DNA of 11,120 nucleotides, taken from positions 1-11,120 of the forward strand of contig JAICPP010000104.1 in assembly GCA_025929805.1 (NCBI GenBank), written 5' to 3'. The notes below the pieces were generated by a model. That model did no database searches, was not told where the DNA came from, and saw nothing but the letters and a program-made list of their open reading frames with translations. Source of the stretch: Gemmatimonadales bacterium (lineage in GTDB: Bacteria; Gemmatimonadota; Gemmatimonadetes; Gemmatimonadales; GWC2-71-9). The translations under genes were made by a program, and so were the position numbers. Below, in pieces: positions 1 through 5,607 of this stretch; within the stretch, counting starts at the first letter, position 1, and every line of letters begins with the position of its first letter.

Positions 1-38
1 GTAAGCGGGTAAGCGGGTAAGCGGGTAAGCGGGTAAGC
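1..38. repeat. 8-bp tandem repeat array, left side
   Basis: The unit GTAAGCGG is repeated four times exactly, followed by a partial fifth copy (GTAAGC). The array begins at the window edge, so its true length is unknown. It lies 15 bp past the stop codon of the minus-strand four-helix-bundle gene. The same unit reappears in reverse orientation on the other side of that gene (about 515-547). The period of 8 is not a multiple of 3, so it is unlikely to be coding. It is not a CRISPR, because there are no spacers and the unit is too short. Confidence 0.9.
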
Positions 39-53
39 ACACTAAACGAATAG

Positions 54-461
54 TCAAGACTCTGGTCTGTTGGTATCGGCTTTACTACTTATAGACCGGT
101 AAAGACCCCACGTGAGCCGACCAGCGTGATCGCGTATTGCCTCAATCTCACCCCAAGCTTCGGATTTCAAGTAACCGAGATCTCTGGCGAGTAAGAGGAT
201 ATAGGTCAACTCGGATATCGAGCCGAGTGCTATGTCCAGAAACCGACGGAACTCTCGTTTACCCCTCTTGGCTGAGCCCTCCGCGATATTGGCCGCGGCG
301 GAATATGCTGCCCGCCGAGCCTGCGAAGTGAGACCGTACTGCTCCTTCGTGGGCCAATCGGAAGTAAGCCTGTAGACGCGCAATGCGAGCTCGTGGCATG
401 CGATCCAGGACTTAAGCCCCTCATGCCGTGGTCGCTTAGGGGCGAGCATAGTGGAAGTCAT
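54..461 (-). CDS. Four-helix-bundle protein, S23 ribosomal / 23S rRNA intervening-sequence (IVP) family
   Basis: The product is about 135 aa, close to the usual 115-135 aa of this family. The diagnostic centre is present: NIAEG, then a basic stretch with KREF, then FLDIALGSISEL and LLARDLGYL. The N-terminal helix (GLKSWIACHELALRVYRLT) also fits the family pattern. Known members fold as an antiparallel four-helix bundle, assemble as pentamers and resemble the Avd accessory proteins of diversity-generating retroelements. Their cellular role is not established. Many are encoded inside 23S rRNA insertions, but no rRNA flanks this one. The start is uncertain: TTG at 482, ATG at 461 or ATG at 449 are all open, and none has a clear Shine-Dalgarno sequence. 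I chose ATG 461. One 60-base line inside the gene (121-180) is about 52% GC, against about 77% for a line in nadB (721-780), which suggests a separate origin. The gene is bracketed by inverted 8-bp repeat arrays. Confidence 0.85.
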   Translation of the reverse strand: MTSTMLAPKRPRHEGLKSWIACHELALRVYRLTSDWPTKEQYGLTSQARRAAYSAAANIAEGSAKRGKREFRRFLDIALGSISELTYILLLARDLGYLKSEAWGEIEAIRDHAGRLTWGLYRSISSKADTNRPES

Positions 462-514
462 GCCTAGAAGTCTGCGAAACAACTGAGTGATAGCATTATC
501 CTTTTCCCACCTGG

Positions 515-547
515 CTTACCCCACTTACCCGCCTACCCGCTTACCCG
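515..547. repeat. Degenerate 8-bp repeat array, right side, inverted relative to 1-38
   Basis: Reading the plus strand, CTTACC-type units recur with TTAC/CTAC cores at 516, 525, 533 and 541, giving spacings of 9, 8 and 8 bp. The consensus CCGCTTAC is the exact reverse complement of the GTAAGCGG unit at 1-38. The array is degenerate at its outer copies and cleanest near 529-547. It lies in the leader between the four-helix-bundle gene and nadB. Confidence 0.8.
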
Positions 548-551
548 CCGT

Positions 552-557
552 TATATT
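552..557 (+). promoter_or_regulatory. Possible -10 box for nadBAC (leaderless start)
   Basis: TATATT is followed by seven bases and then the nadB ATG at 565. Transcription would therefore start at or beside the start codon, and no Shine-Dalgarno is visible before that ATG. No convincing -35 box is present, and the upstream space is occupied by the repeat array. The permease at 5542 has the same TATATTT arrangement just before its ATG. This is inference from spacing only. Confidence 0.35.
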
Positions 558-564
558 TCGCGGC

Positions 565-2064
565 ATGCCAACACCCCGTCCCATCATCGTAGGAACCGGA
601 ATAGCCGGTCTATGGACGGCTTGGCGGCTGGCGTCTGAAGGGGTCTCCGCAGTTCTCGTCACCAAGGAAACACTGGCTGACAGCGCCAGCGCGTGGGCCC
701 AGGGAGGAATTGCGGTCGCACTGGGGCCCGGCGACAGCCCGGGCCAGCACGCGGCCGACACTATCGCGGCCAGTGATGGGTTGGCCGATCCGGAAGCCGT
801 TCGCATCCTCACAAACGAAGGCCCGGACAGGATATACGAACTCCTGGCGCTGGGAGCGGTATTCGACCGGGGTTCCGACGGCAAGCTGGGCCTGGCCCTC
901 GAGGCCGCCCACACCCGGCCGCGCATCATACACGCCGGTGGGGATCGGACCGGAGCCGCCCTGATCAGCTGCCTGGCGCAGGTGATTCGAGAGCATCCTC
1001 AAATTGAGCTGGTGGAGCACACCGAAGTCACCGAGCTCGTCACTCAGAACGGGCAGGTCGCCGGAGTTACCTTGCTGCCGCAGGGCGGCACCAGGGTGAC
1101 GCAGGAGAGCTCGGCCATAGTCCTTGCCACCGGAGGCGTGGGACAGCTCTATGCGGTGACGACCAATCCCAGGGTCGCCACCGCCGACGGCTGGGCCCTG
1201 GCCCACCGGGTAGGAGCCCAGCTCCGCGATATCGAGTTCCTCCAGTTTCATCCCACCGCCCTCAGGATCCCGGGCCTCAACCCCGCTCCGCTCATCTCGG
1301 AAGCCGTGCGAGGCGCTGGGGCCATTCTGGTCGACCAGTCGGGTCGCCGGTTTGCCCTCACCTTCGATTCGCGCGGAGAGCTGGCCCCCCGGGACGTCGT
1401 CGCTCGAGCCGTCGCGTCGGCCGACTCATCCGGCGGCGCCTGGCTCGATGCCAGAGCGATCCAAGACTTCTCCGCGCGGTTTCCGGGGATCACCGCGATG
1501 CTTGCCCGACACGGGCTGGATCCGCGCCGGAGTCTCTTGCCGGTTGCTCCCGCGCTGCACTATGCCATGGGTGGAATCCAAACCGACCTGGAGGGGCGGA
1601 CGACGAAGCCAGGGCTGTGGGCGGTCGGTGAGGTCGCTCGGACCGGCGTTCATGGAGCCAATCGGCTGGCATCCAACTCCCTGCTCGAGGGTCTGGTCTT
1701 CGCCGATCGGGCTGGCCGCTCGCTGAGCCGGAAACTCCCCACCAGGCAGGGGGCAATGAAGCCCTCGTCCACCTCGGGTACGCCGGACAGCGGCGCCGAT
1801 GAGAAGTGTGAGGCGATCCGGCACGAAATGCGCAACCTGATGACCGCTCACGTGGGTGTTCAGCGAAGCGAAGTGTCTCTGCTGTTGGCAGAGCAGGAGC
1901 TGGATCGGCTCACTCGAGCGACGCCCCGCGAGGCCTGGCGTACTCACAATCAGCTGCTGGTAGCGGGGCTGATCACGCAGGCAGCCCGCGGAAGGAGAGA
2001 GAGTCGTGGCGGACACCGCCGAACAGACTATCCGCCCGATTCGCTCAAGCAGGAGGCCGTGTGA
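565..2064 (+). CDS. nadB: L-aspartate oxidase
   Basis: This FAD flavoprotein oxidises L-aspartate to iminoaspartate, the first step of de novo NAD synthesis. The 499-aa product has the FAD dinucleotide-binding motif VGTGIAG at 9-15. Further family signatures are ASAWAQGGIA (41-50), the HTRPRIIHAGGDRTG loop (116-130), FHPTA (228-232), RDVVARA (276-282), HYAMGGI (332-338) and the C-terminal FAD motif GANRLASNSLLEGLVF (364-379). By alignment with E. coli NadB, H229, R276 and R367 occupy the substrate-binding or catalytic positions. A helical C-terminal domain (about 416-470) completes the fold. The reading frame opens at GTG 487, but the extra 26 residues would be coded by the repeat array, so ATG 565 is preferred. 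Together with nadA and nadC the gene forms an operon; its stop overlaps the nadA start. Confidence 0.96.
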   Translation: MPTPRPIIVGTGIAGLWTAWRLASEGVSAVLVTKETLADSASAWAQGGIAVALGPGDSPGQHAADTIAASDGLADPEAVRILTNEGPDRIYELLALGAVFDRGSDGKLGLALEAAHTRPRIIHAGGDRTGAALISCLAQVIREHPQIELVEHTEVTELVTQNGQVAGVTLLPQGGTRVTQESSAIVLATGGVGQLYAVTTNPRVATADGWALAHRVGAQLRDIEFLQFHPTALRIPGLNPAPLISEAVRGAGAILVDQSGRRFALTFDSRGELAPRDVVARAVASADSSGGAWLDARAIQDFSARFPGITAMLARHGLDPRRSLLPVAPALHYAMGGIQTDLEGRTTKPGLWAVGEVARTGVHGANRLASNSLLEGLVFADRAGRSLSRKLPTRQGAMKPSSTSGTPDSGADEKCEAIRHEMRNLMTAHVGVQRSEVSLLLAEQELDRLTRATPREAWRTHNQLLVAGLITQAARGRRESRGGHRRTDYPPDSLKQEAV

Positions 2065-3077
2065 GCGCATCGAGGAATGGCGGCGCTACGCTGGCGCTCC
2101 CGGTGATCGAGACTCCCCCGGAGACACCTGAGCAGATTGCCGCGCTGCAGGCGGAGATCCGGAGCCGCGCCCGTGGGCGCAACGCGGTGGTGCTGGCCCA
2201 TAATTACCAGAGGCCTGAAATCCAGGATGTGGCCGATTACGTCGGCGACTCGCTTGGCCTGTCCCGCCAGGCCGCCGGCACTCAGGCGGACGTGATCATC
2301 TTCTGTGGCGTCCACTTCATGGCCGAGACTGCGGCAATCCTGTCACCCAATAAACGGGTGCTCCTGCCGGACCTGCGCGCTGGATGCTCGCTCGCCGCCA
2401 CGATCACGGCGGAAGACGTGCGGAAGTGGAAGGCGCAGTTCCCCGGATTTATCGCGGTGGGATACGTCAATACCACGGCGGAAGTAAAGGCAGAGCTGGA
2501 CTACTGCTGCACCAGCGGTAACGTGCTCGACGTCATTGACGCCATTCCGGCCGACAAGGGGATCCTGTTCCTCCCCGACTTCTTCCTGGGCAGCCACGTC
2601 CGGCGGATGCGGCCCGATCGCCAGATCGAGGTGTGGATGGGAGAGTGCCACGTTCACAAGGGGATTCGCCCCGACGTATTGAACGAGGCCCGGGCCGCCT
2701 ACCCGGAGGCCGAAGTGCTGGTTCACCCTGAATGCGGTTGCGCCGGCCAGCTCATCTACAGCATGGGAATGGGAGACGTAAACCCCGAAGGTCTCCACAT
2801 CACCTCGACCGAGGGGATGATCCGTAAAGTTACCGAGCGTCCCGCTTCTCAGTTCATCGTGGCCACCGAGACCGGAATCATGCATCGCATGAGGCAGTTG
2901 GCTCCGCACAAGCAGTTCATCCCGGCCGACCCGGAAGCGGTCTGCGCCTTCATGAAGACCATAACCCTGCCCTCGGTGCGCGACTCCCTGGAGTTCGATC
3001 GCTATCATGTGACGGTCCCACCCGAGATTGCCGCCAGGGCCCGGCGCGCCATCGACCGAATGGTTGCGCTGGGGTAA
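2061..3077 (+). CDS. nadA: Quinolinate synthase
   Basis: This enzyme condenses iminoaspartate from NadB with dihydroxyacetone phosphate to make quinolinate, using an oxygen-sensitive [4Fe-4S] cluster. The 338-aa product carries the expected signatures: AHNYQRPEIQDVADYVGDSL (46-65), FCGVHFMAE (81-89), AGCSLA, YVNTTAE, GECHVHKGI, HPECGC and ATETGIMHRM. The likely cluster ligands are C109 (GCSLA), C225 (HPEC) and C295 (AVCAFMK), matching the three conserved cysteines of the family. The GTG start overlaps the nadB stop in a GTGA arrangement and is preceded by AGGAGG at 2051-2056. Translation is therefore probably coupled, which fits hand-over of the unstable iminoaspartate intermediate. Confidence 0.96.
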   Translation: MSASRNGGATLALPVIETPPETPEQIAALQAEIRSRARGRNAVVLAHNYQRPEIQDVADYVGDSLGLSRQAAGTQADVIIFCGVHFMAETAAILSPNKRVLLPDLRAGCSLAATITAEDVRKWKAQFPGFIAVGYVNTTAEVKAELDYCCTSGNVLDVIDAIPADKGILFLPDFFLGSHVRRMRPDRQIEVWMGECHVHKGIRPDVLNEARAAYPEAEVLVHPECGCAGQLIYSMGMGDVNPEGLHITSTEGMIRKVTERPASQFIVATETGIMHRMRQLAPHKQFIPADPEAVCAFMKTITLPSVRDSLEFDRYHVTVPPEIAARARRAIDRMVALG

Positions 3078-3086
3078 TCCGGCGCG

Positions 3087-3950
3087 TTGTCCCCCTCCCC
3101 CACCTCCGACGTCAACCGAATCGCCGCATTGGCTCTGGCCGAGGACGGCGAGACGGATCTGACGACCGACCTCACCGTTGCTCCAAAGATCAAGGCCGAG
3201 GCCACTCTAGAGTACCGAAACGGTGGTGTGCTGGCTGGCAGGGCCTACGCCGAGGCCGTTGCACGAGCCTGCGGATGCACGGTTGAATGGCTGGTCGCGG
3301 AAGGTGCCGAAGCGCCTGCCACATCGGTAATCGGTACCATGCGGGGAGAGCTTCGCCACATTTTGAGAGGAGAGCGCCCACTCCTCAATATCCTGCAACG
3401 AGCATCGGGGATCGCTACGCTGACCCGGGCCTTCGTTACGGCCGTCAAAGGCAACCCCTGCCGCATTCTCCACACCAGAAAGACTGCCCCCGGGCTCCGT
3501 GGGCTCGACGTGACAGCGGTGATTGCGGGCGGCGGCCATACACACCGCCTCGATCTCGGTCACGAGTTGATGGTAAAGGACAATCACTGGAAGGCGCTTA
3601 CCCGTGAAGGCACCAGTCTGGGCCGGGTTCTCGCCGACGCGAGGCGGAGAGGTGTGACGGCGCTGTACGTGGAAGTGGAGTCGGTGAACCAGCTGGAGAT
3701 GGCCTGTGCCGCGGGCGCTACTCGGCTGCTGGTGGACAATCAGTCGCCCGCCGTGCTGCGCACGTGGGCTGCCATGGCGCGGCAACAATCCCCCGGGATC
3801 GAGATAGAAGCCACCGGAGGTATTACCCTGGAGAACGTACGGGCCTATGCCGAGGCGGGTGCCGATTTCGTATCGATCGGTGCCCTTACCCACAGCCCGC
3901 GAGCGGCGGACATCTCGCTGGATGTCAACTTCGAGAAACTAAGCCGCTGA
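3087..3950 (+). CDS. nadC: Nicotinate-nucleotide pyrophosphorylase (quinolinate phosphoribosyltransferase, carboxylating)
   Basis: The enzyme converts quinolinate and PRPP to nicotinate mononucleotide, CO2 and pyrophosphate, closing the de novo branch started by NadB and NadA. The 287-aa product has normal length. Visible motifs are ERPLLNILQRASGIAT (96-111), HTRKTAPGLR (129-138), GGGHTHR (148-154), KDNHW (164-168), YVEVESV (194-200), VDNQSP (216-221) and the phosphate-binding EATGGITLENV (241-251) and SIGALTHS (263-270). It shares the nadA reading frame and is separated from it by the nadA TAA and 9 bp. The in-frame stop means the start must lie downstream, and TTG 3087 is the only early standard candidate; its ribosome site is weak (GGGG about 12 bases away). 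The stop codon lies inside a 17-bp repeat copy. Confidence 0.95.
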   Translation: MSPSPTSDVNRIAALALAEDGETDLTTDLTVAPKIKAEATLEYRNGGVLAGRAYAEAVARACGCTVEWLVAEGAEAPATSVIGTMRGELRHILRGERPLLNILQRASGIATLTRAFVTAVKGNPCRILHTRKTAPGLRGLDVTAVIAGGGHTHRLDLGHELMVKDNHWKALTREGTSLGRVLADARRRGVTALYVEVESVNQLEMACAAGATRLLVDNQSPAVLRTWAAMARQQSPGIEIEATGGITLENVRAYAEAGADFVSIGALTHSPRAADISLDVNFEKLSR

Positions 3951-3961
3951 TGAACGCCGAT
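3945..3961 (+). repeat. 17-bp repeat copy A (overlaps nadC stop)
   Basis: The sequence CGCTGATGAACGCCGAT contains the nadC TGA stop. It matches the reverse complement of 4156-4172 at 15 of 17 bases and that of 4088-4104 at 14 of 17. It thus forms the left end of an inverted pair bounding the nadC-permease junction. Confidence 0.7.
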
Positions 3962-4078
3962 ATGCTCTCTTGGTCAACAGCACACCTGAATGGCTCATCT
4001 GCAACAACAAGCTTGCTCCGGAACTCCAGTGGTGTGCTTTTGAACAAAGTTTCTGTCACTTGTGAATGACTTGCTGGG

Positions 4079-4094
4079 CACGGACGAATCCGTG
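4079..4094. other. Short perfect hairpin in the nadC-permease gap
   Basis: CACGGA and TCCGTG are perfectly complementary around a CGAA tetraloop. No T-tract follows on the plus strand, so terminator activity alone is doubtful. It may contribute to 3'-end stability of the nad transcript. The rest of 3962-4131 shows no convincing gene. Confidence 0.4.
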
Positions 4095-4104
4095 TTCATC
4101 AGTG
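4088..4104 (-). repeat. 17-bp repeat copy B
   Basis: Read on the minus strand this is CACTGATGAACACGGAT, a degenerate match (14/17) to copy A at 3945-3961. It overlaps the right arm of the CACGGA hairpin. Confidence 0.55.
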
Positions 4105-4131
4105 TTCGGGAACCCGCGAAGTGGGTGTGCC

Positions 4132-4183
4132 GTGGCCGCTGTATTATCTGCGTTTATCTGCGTTCATCTGCGGCCACTTTTTT
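4132..4183 (+). terminator. Candidate intrinsic terminator of nadBAC, with repeat in its loop
   Basis: GTGGCCGC (4132-4139) pairs perfectly with GCGGCCAC (4170-4177), and the second arm is followed directly by six T residues (4178-4183). The loop is long, 30 nt, and consists largely of the 10-bp tandem repeat. The 8-bp GC-rich stem plus T6 is the classical layout on the plus strand, the right side for the nad operon. The large loop lowers confidence. The 3' half lies within the end of the convergent permease gene. Confidence 0.5.
4144..4173. repeat. 10-bp tandem repeat, three copies, containing 17-bp repeat copy C
   Basis: Units are TTATCTGCGT, TTATCTGCGT and TCATCTGCGG. Positions 4156-4172 read on the minus strand are CGCAGATGAACGCAGAT, 15/17 identical to copy A at 3945-3961 and in inverted orientation to it. 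The minus-strand permease reads its last residues (AADERR and the TAA stop) from this repeat. Confidence 0.8.
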
Positions 4184-5542
4184 ACCCAGCTCAGGCAAAC
4201 CTTCGAGCCTCCGCGAGGTCCACCACCTCCAGGCGAGATAGGCGGGGATGCCGGCGAGAATGATCCCAAATGTGATCCCCGTGTTCACCGGATCGGTCCA
4301 GAGCGCATTCACCACCATGCCCAACGATGCCAGGAGGAACAGGAGAGGTACCACCGGGTAGCCCCAGGTCCGATAAGGTCGCGGCAGTTCCGGCCGAGTG
4401 CGTCGCAAGACGAAGACGGCGCCGACCGCCAGGGCATAGAACGGCCAGATACCCAGGATGAACTTGTCCGCGAGCTGCTGGAAGTCGTTCAGCAGGACGT
4501 ACACCACGCCGAGCGCCGTGGCCAGCCAGATGGCGACCGAAGGGCTTTGGAAACGGGGAGAGACGCGCGCGATACTGCGGAAGAAGAGGCCTCGATCGGC
4601 CATGGCAAAGAAGATCCGAGGCCCGGTCATCATCGATCCGACGAGCGTGCTGAAACACGAGAGCATCACCACGCCGGAGATGATGCCCCCGGCATATCGC
4701 CCCAACAGCGGAATCCGCTCGGCTGCGGTGGCAGCGATCAAGGGCGAACGGGCCATCTCGTTGAGCGGCACCAGATAGATATAGGCCACGTTGAGGAGGA
4801 GATAGATCAGCAGGATACCGAGCGTTCCCGTGATGAGGGCCATCGGAAGCGTACGCCCGGGGTTTTTCACCTCGCCTCCCAGGAAGGAGAGGTCGGCCCA
4901 GCCATCGTACGTCCACATGATTGCGATGAGGGCTGTCCCGATCAGCGACAGGTTGATCCCGTGGCTCCAGGCCGGACTGAAGTGTGACGCGCTGCCTTGG
5001 CCCACGGTGAACGCCAGCAACACCAGCGCTGCCAGCGCGGCATACTTGGCAACGGTGGACACATTCATCAGAACCGCTGCCCGGTTGACGCCCAGGTAAT
5101 TCAGCAGCCCGACCACCACGACAGCAGCCGCGGCCACCCAGCGGACCTGCATGGAGCTGAGCCGTATGAAGTGGCCGAGATACTCGGCAAAAATGGTGGC
5201 GATGGCCCCGAGAGCAGAGGCTCGAATGACGGTGAGCTCCGACCAGCCGAAAAGAAACGCCGGGAGCGGGCCAAAAGACTCGAGGATATAGGCGAAGACC
5301 CCACCGGAGCGGGGGAGCGCACCGGCCAGCTCGGCCAGCGTCAGGGCGCCAAACAGGGCGATCAGCCCGCCCAATACCCAGGCAAAGAGGACAGGGCCGG
5401 GATCCTTGAGCTGTTCGGCCACGCTGGCGGGCACCCGGAAGATGCCGCTGCCGATCGTCGAGCCGATGAGCACGGCCACGGCGCTCCATATCCCGAGGTG
5501 CCGGGGAAGTCGCTCACCCCAGGCGTCGCGTTCCGAAAGCAT
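4154..5542 (-). CDS. APC-superfamily amino acid permease
   Basis: This 462-aa integral membrane protein has about 12 hydrophobic segments, normal for the family. The TM1 substrate-binding break GSTIGSGIF is at 27-35. The family loop ELAGALPRSGGVFAYI is at 71-86 and FGW at 98-100. The TM6-region motif YDGWADLSFLGGEVKNPGRT is at 212-231. These place it among APC amino acid transporters resembling the LAT / serine-threonine exchanger (SteT-like) branch; the substrate cannot be read from sequence. The frame opens at TTG 5548, but ATG 5542 two codons later is the more natural start. No Shine-Dalgarno is seen, and a TATATT box ends five bases before the ATG. The C-terminal residues after the last helix are coded by a tandem repeat. 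The gene converges on nadBAC and diverges from the haem synthase gene. Confidence 0.9.
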   Translation of the reverse strand: MLSERDAWGERLPRHLGIWSAVAVLIGSTIGSGIFRVPASVAEQLKDPGPVLFAWVLGGLIALFGALTLAELAGALPRSGGVFAYILESFGPLPAFLFGWSELTVIRASALGAIATIFAEYLGHFIRLSSMQVRWVAAAAVVVVGLLNYLGVNRAAVLMNVSTVAKYAALAALVLLAFTVGQGSASHFSPAWSHGINLSLIGTALIAIMWTYDGWADLSFLGGEVKNPGRTLPMALITGTLGILLIYLLLNVAYIYLVPLNEMARSPLIAATAAERIPLLGRYAGGIISGVVMLSCFSTLVGSMMTGPRIFFAMADRGLFFRSIARVSPRFQSPSVAIWLATALGVVYVLLNDFQQLADKFILGIWPFYALAVGAVFVLRRTRPELPRPYRTWGYPVVPLLFLLASLGMVVNALWTDPVNTGITFGIILAGIPAYLAWRWWTSRRLEGLPELGKKVAADERR

Positions 5543-5547
5543 GGCCA

Positions 5548-5553
5548 AATATA
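5548..5553 (-). promoter_or_regulatory. Possible -10 box for the permease gene
   Basis: Read on the minus strand, TATATT is followed by TGGCC and the ATG. As with nadB, this spacing would give a leaderless or nearly leaderless mRNA. No clear -35 box is visible. It lies 12 bp from the opposing -10 box at 5566-5571. Confidence 0.35.
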
Positions 5554-5565
5554 GGCTTCAGCAGC

Positions 5566-5571
5566 TATAAT
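5566..5571 (+). promoter_or_regulatory. -10 box for the ctaA-ctaB fusion gene
   Basis: A perfect TATAAT lies 36 bp before the ATG at 5608, predicting a 5' leader of about 30 nt. No TTGACA-like -35 is present at 16-18 bp spacing, so activity may depend on a regulator or a divergent -35. A weak GGGCGG precedes the start codon. The whole divergent gap to the permease is only 65 bp. Confidence 0.45.
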
Positions 5572-5607
5572 GGCTCGGATCAGCAACTTGGGCGGATACA
5601 ACATCTC

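Noticed and set aside
1..38. CRISPR array
   Set aside because: The 8-bp units are contiguous with no spacers, and no cas genes are present.
54..461. Diversity-generating retroelement (Avd-like protein)
   Set aside because: No reverse transcriptase, template/variable repeat pair or target gene is present in the window; the protein fits the stand-alone S23/IVP family.
487..564. N-terminal extension of NadB from GTG 487
   Set aside because: The extra residues are translated repeat array with no similarity to NadB N-termini, and the FAD motif sits at the correct distance from ATG 565.
1426..2070. 214-aa ORF antisense to nadB
   Set aside because: It has no domain signature and lies fully opposite a conserved enzyme.
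3950..4069. 39-codon ORF starting at an ATG overlapping the nadC stop
   Set aside because: Its start comes from the repeat sequence, there is no ribosome site beyond coincidence, and the product has no recognisable features.
4121..4987. 288-aa plus-strand ORF opposite the permease
   Set aside because: It is antisense to a clear membrane transporter with complete family motifs; its charged, low-complexity product is the usual shadow of GC-rich membrane protein codons.
4191..5489. 432-aa minus-strand ORF in a second frame across the permease
   Set aside because: The Arg/Gly/His-rich composition is typical of an alternate frame in high-GC DNA, and the real permease frame covers the same bases.
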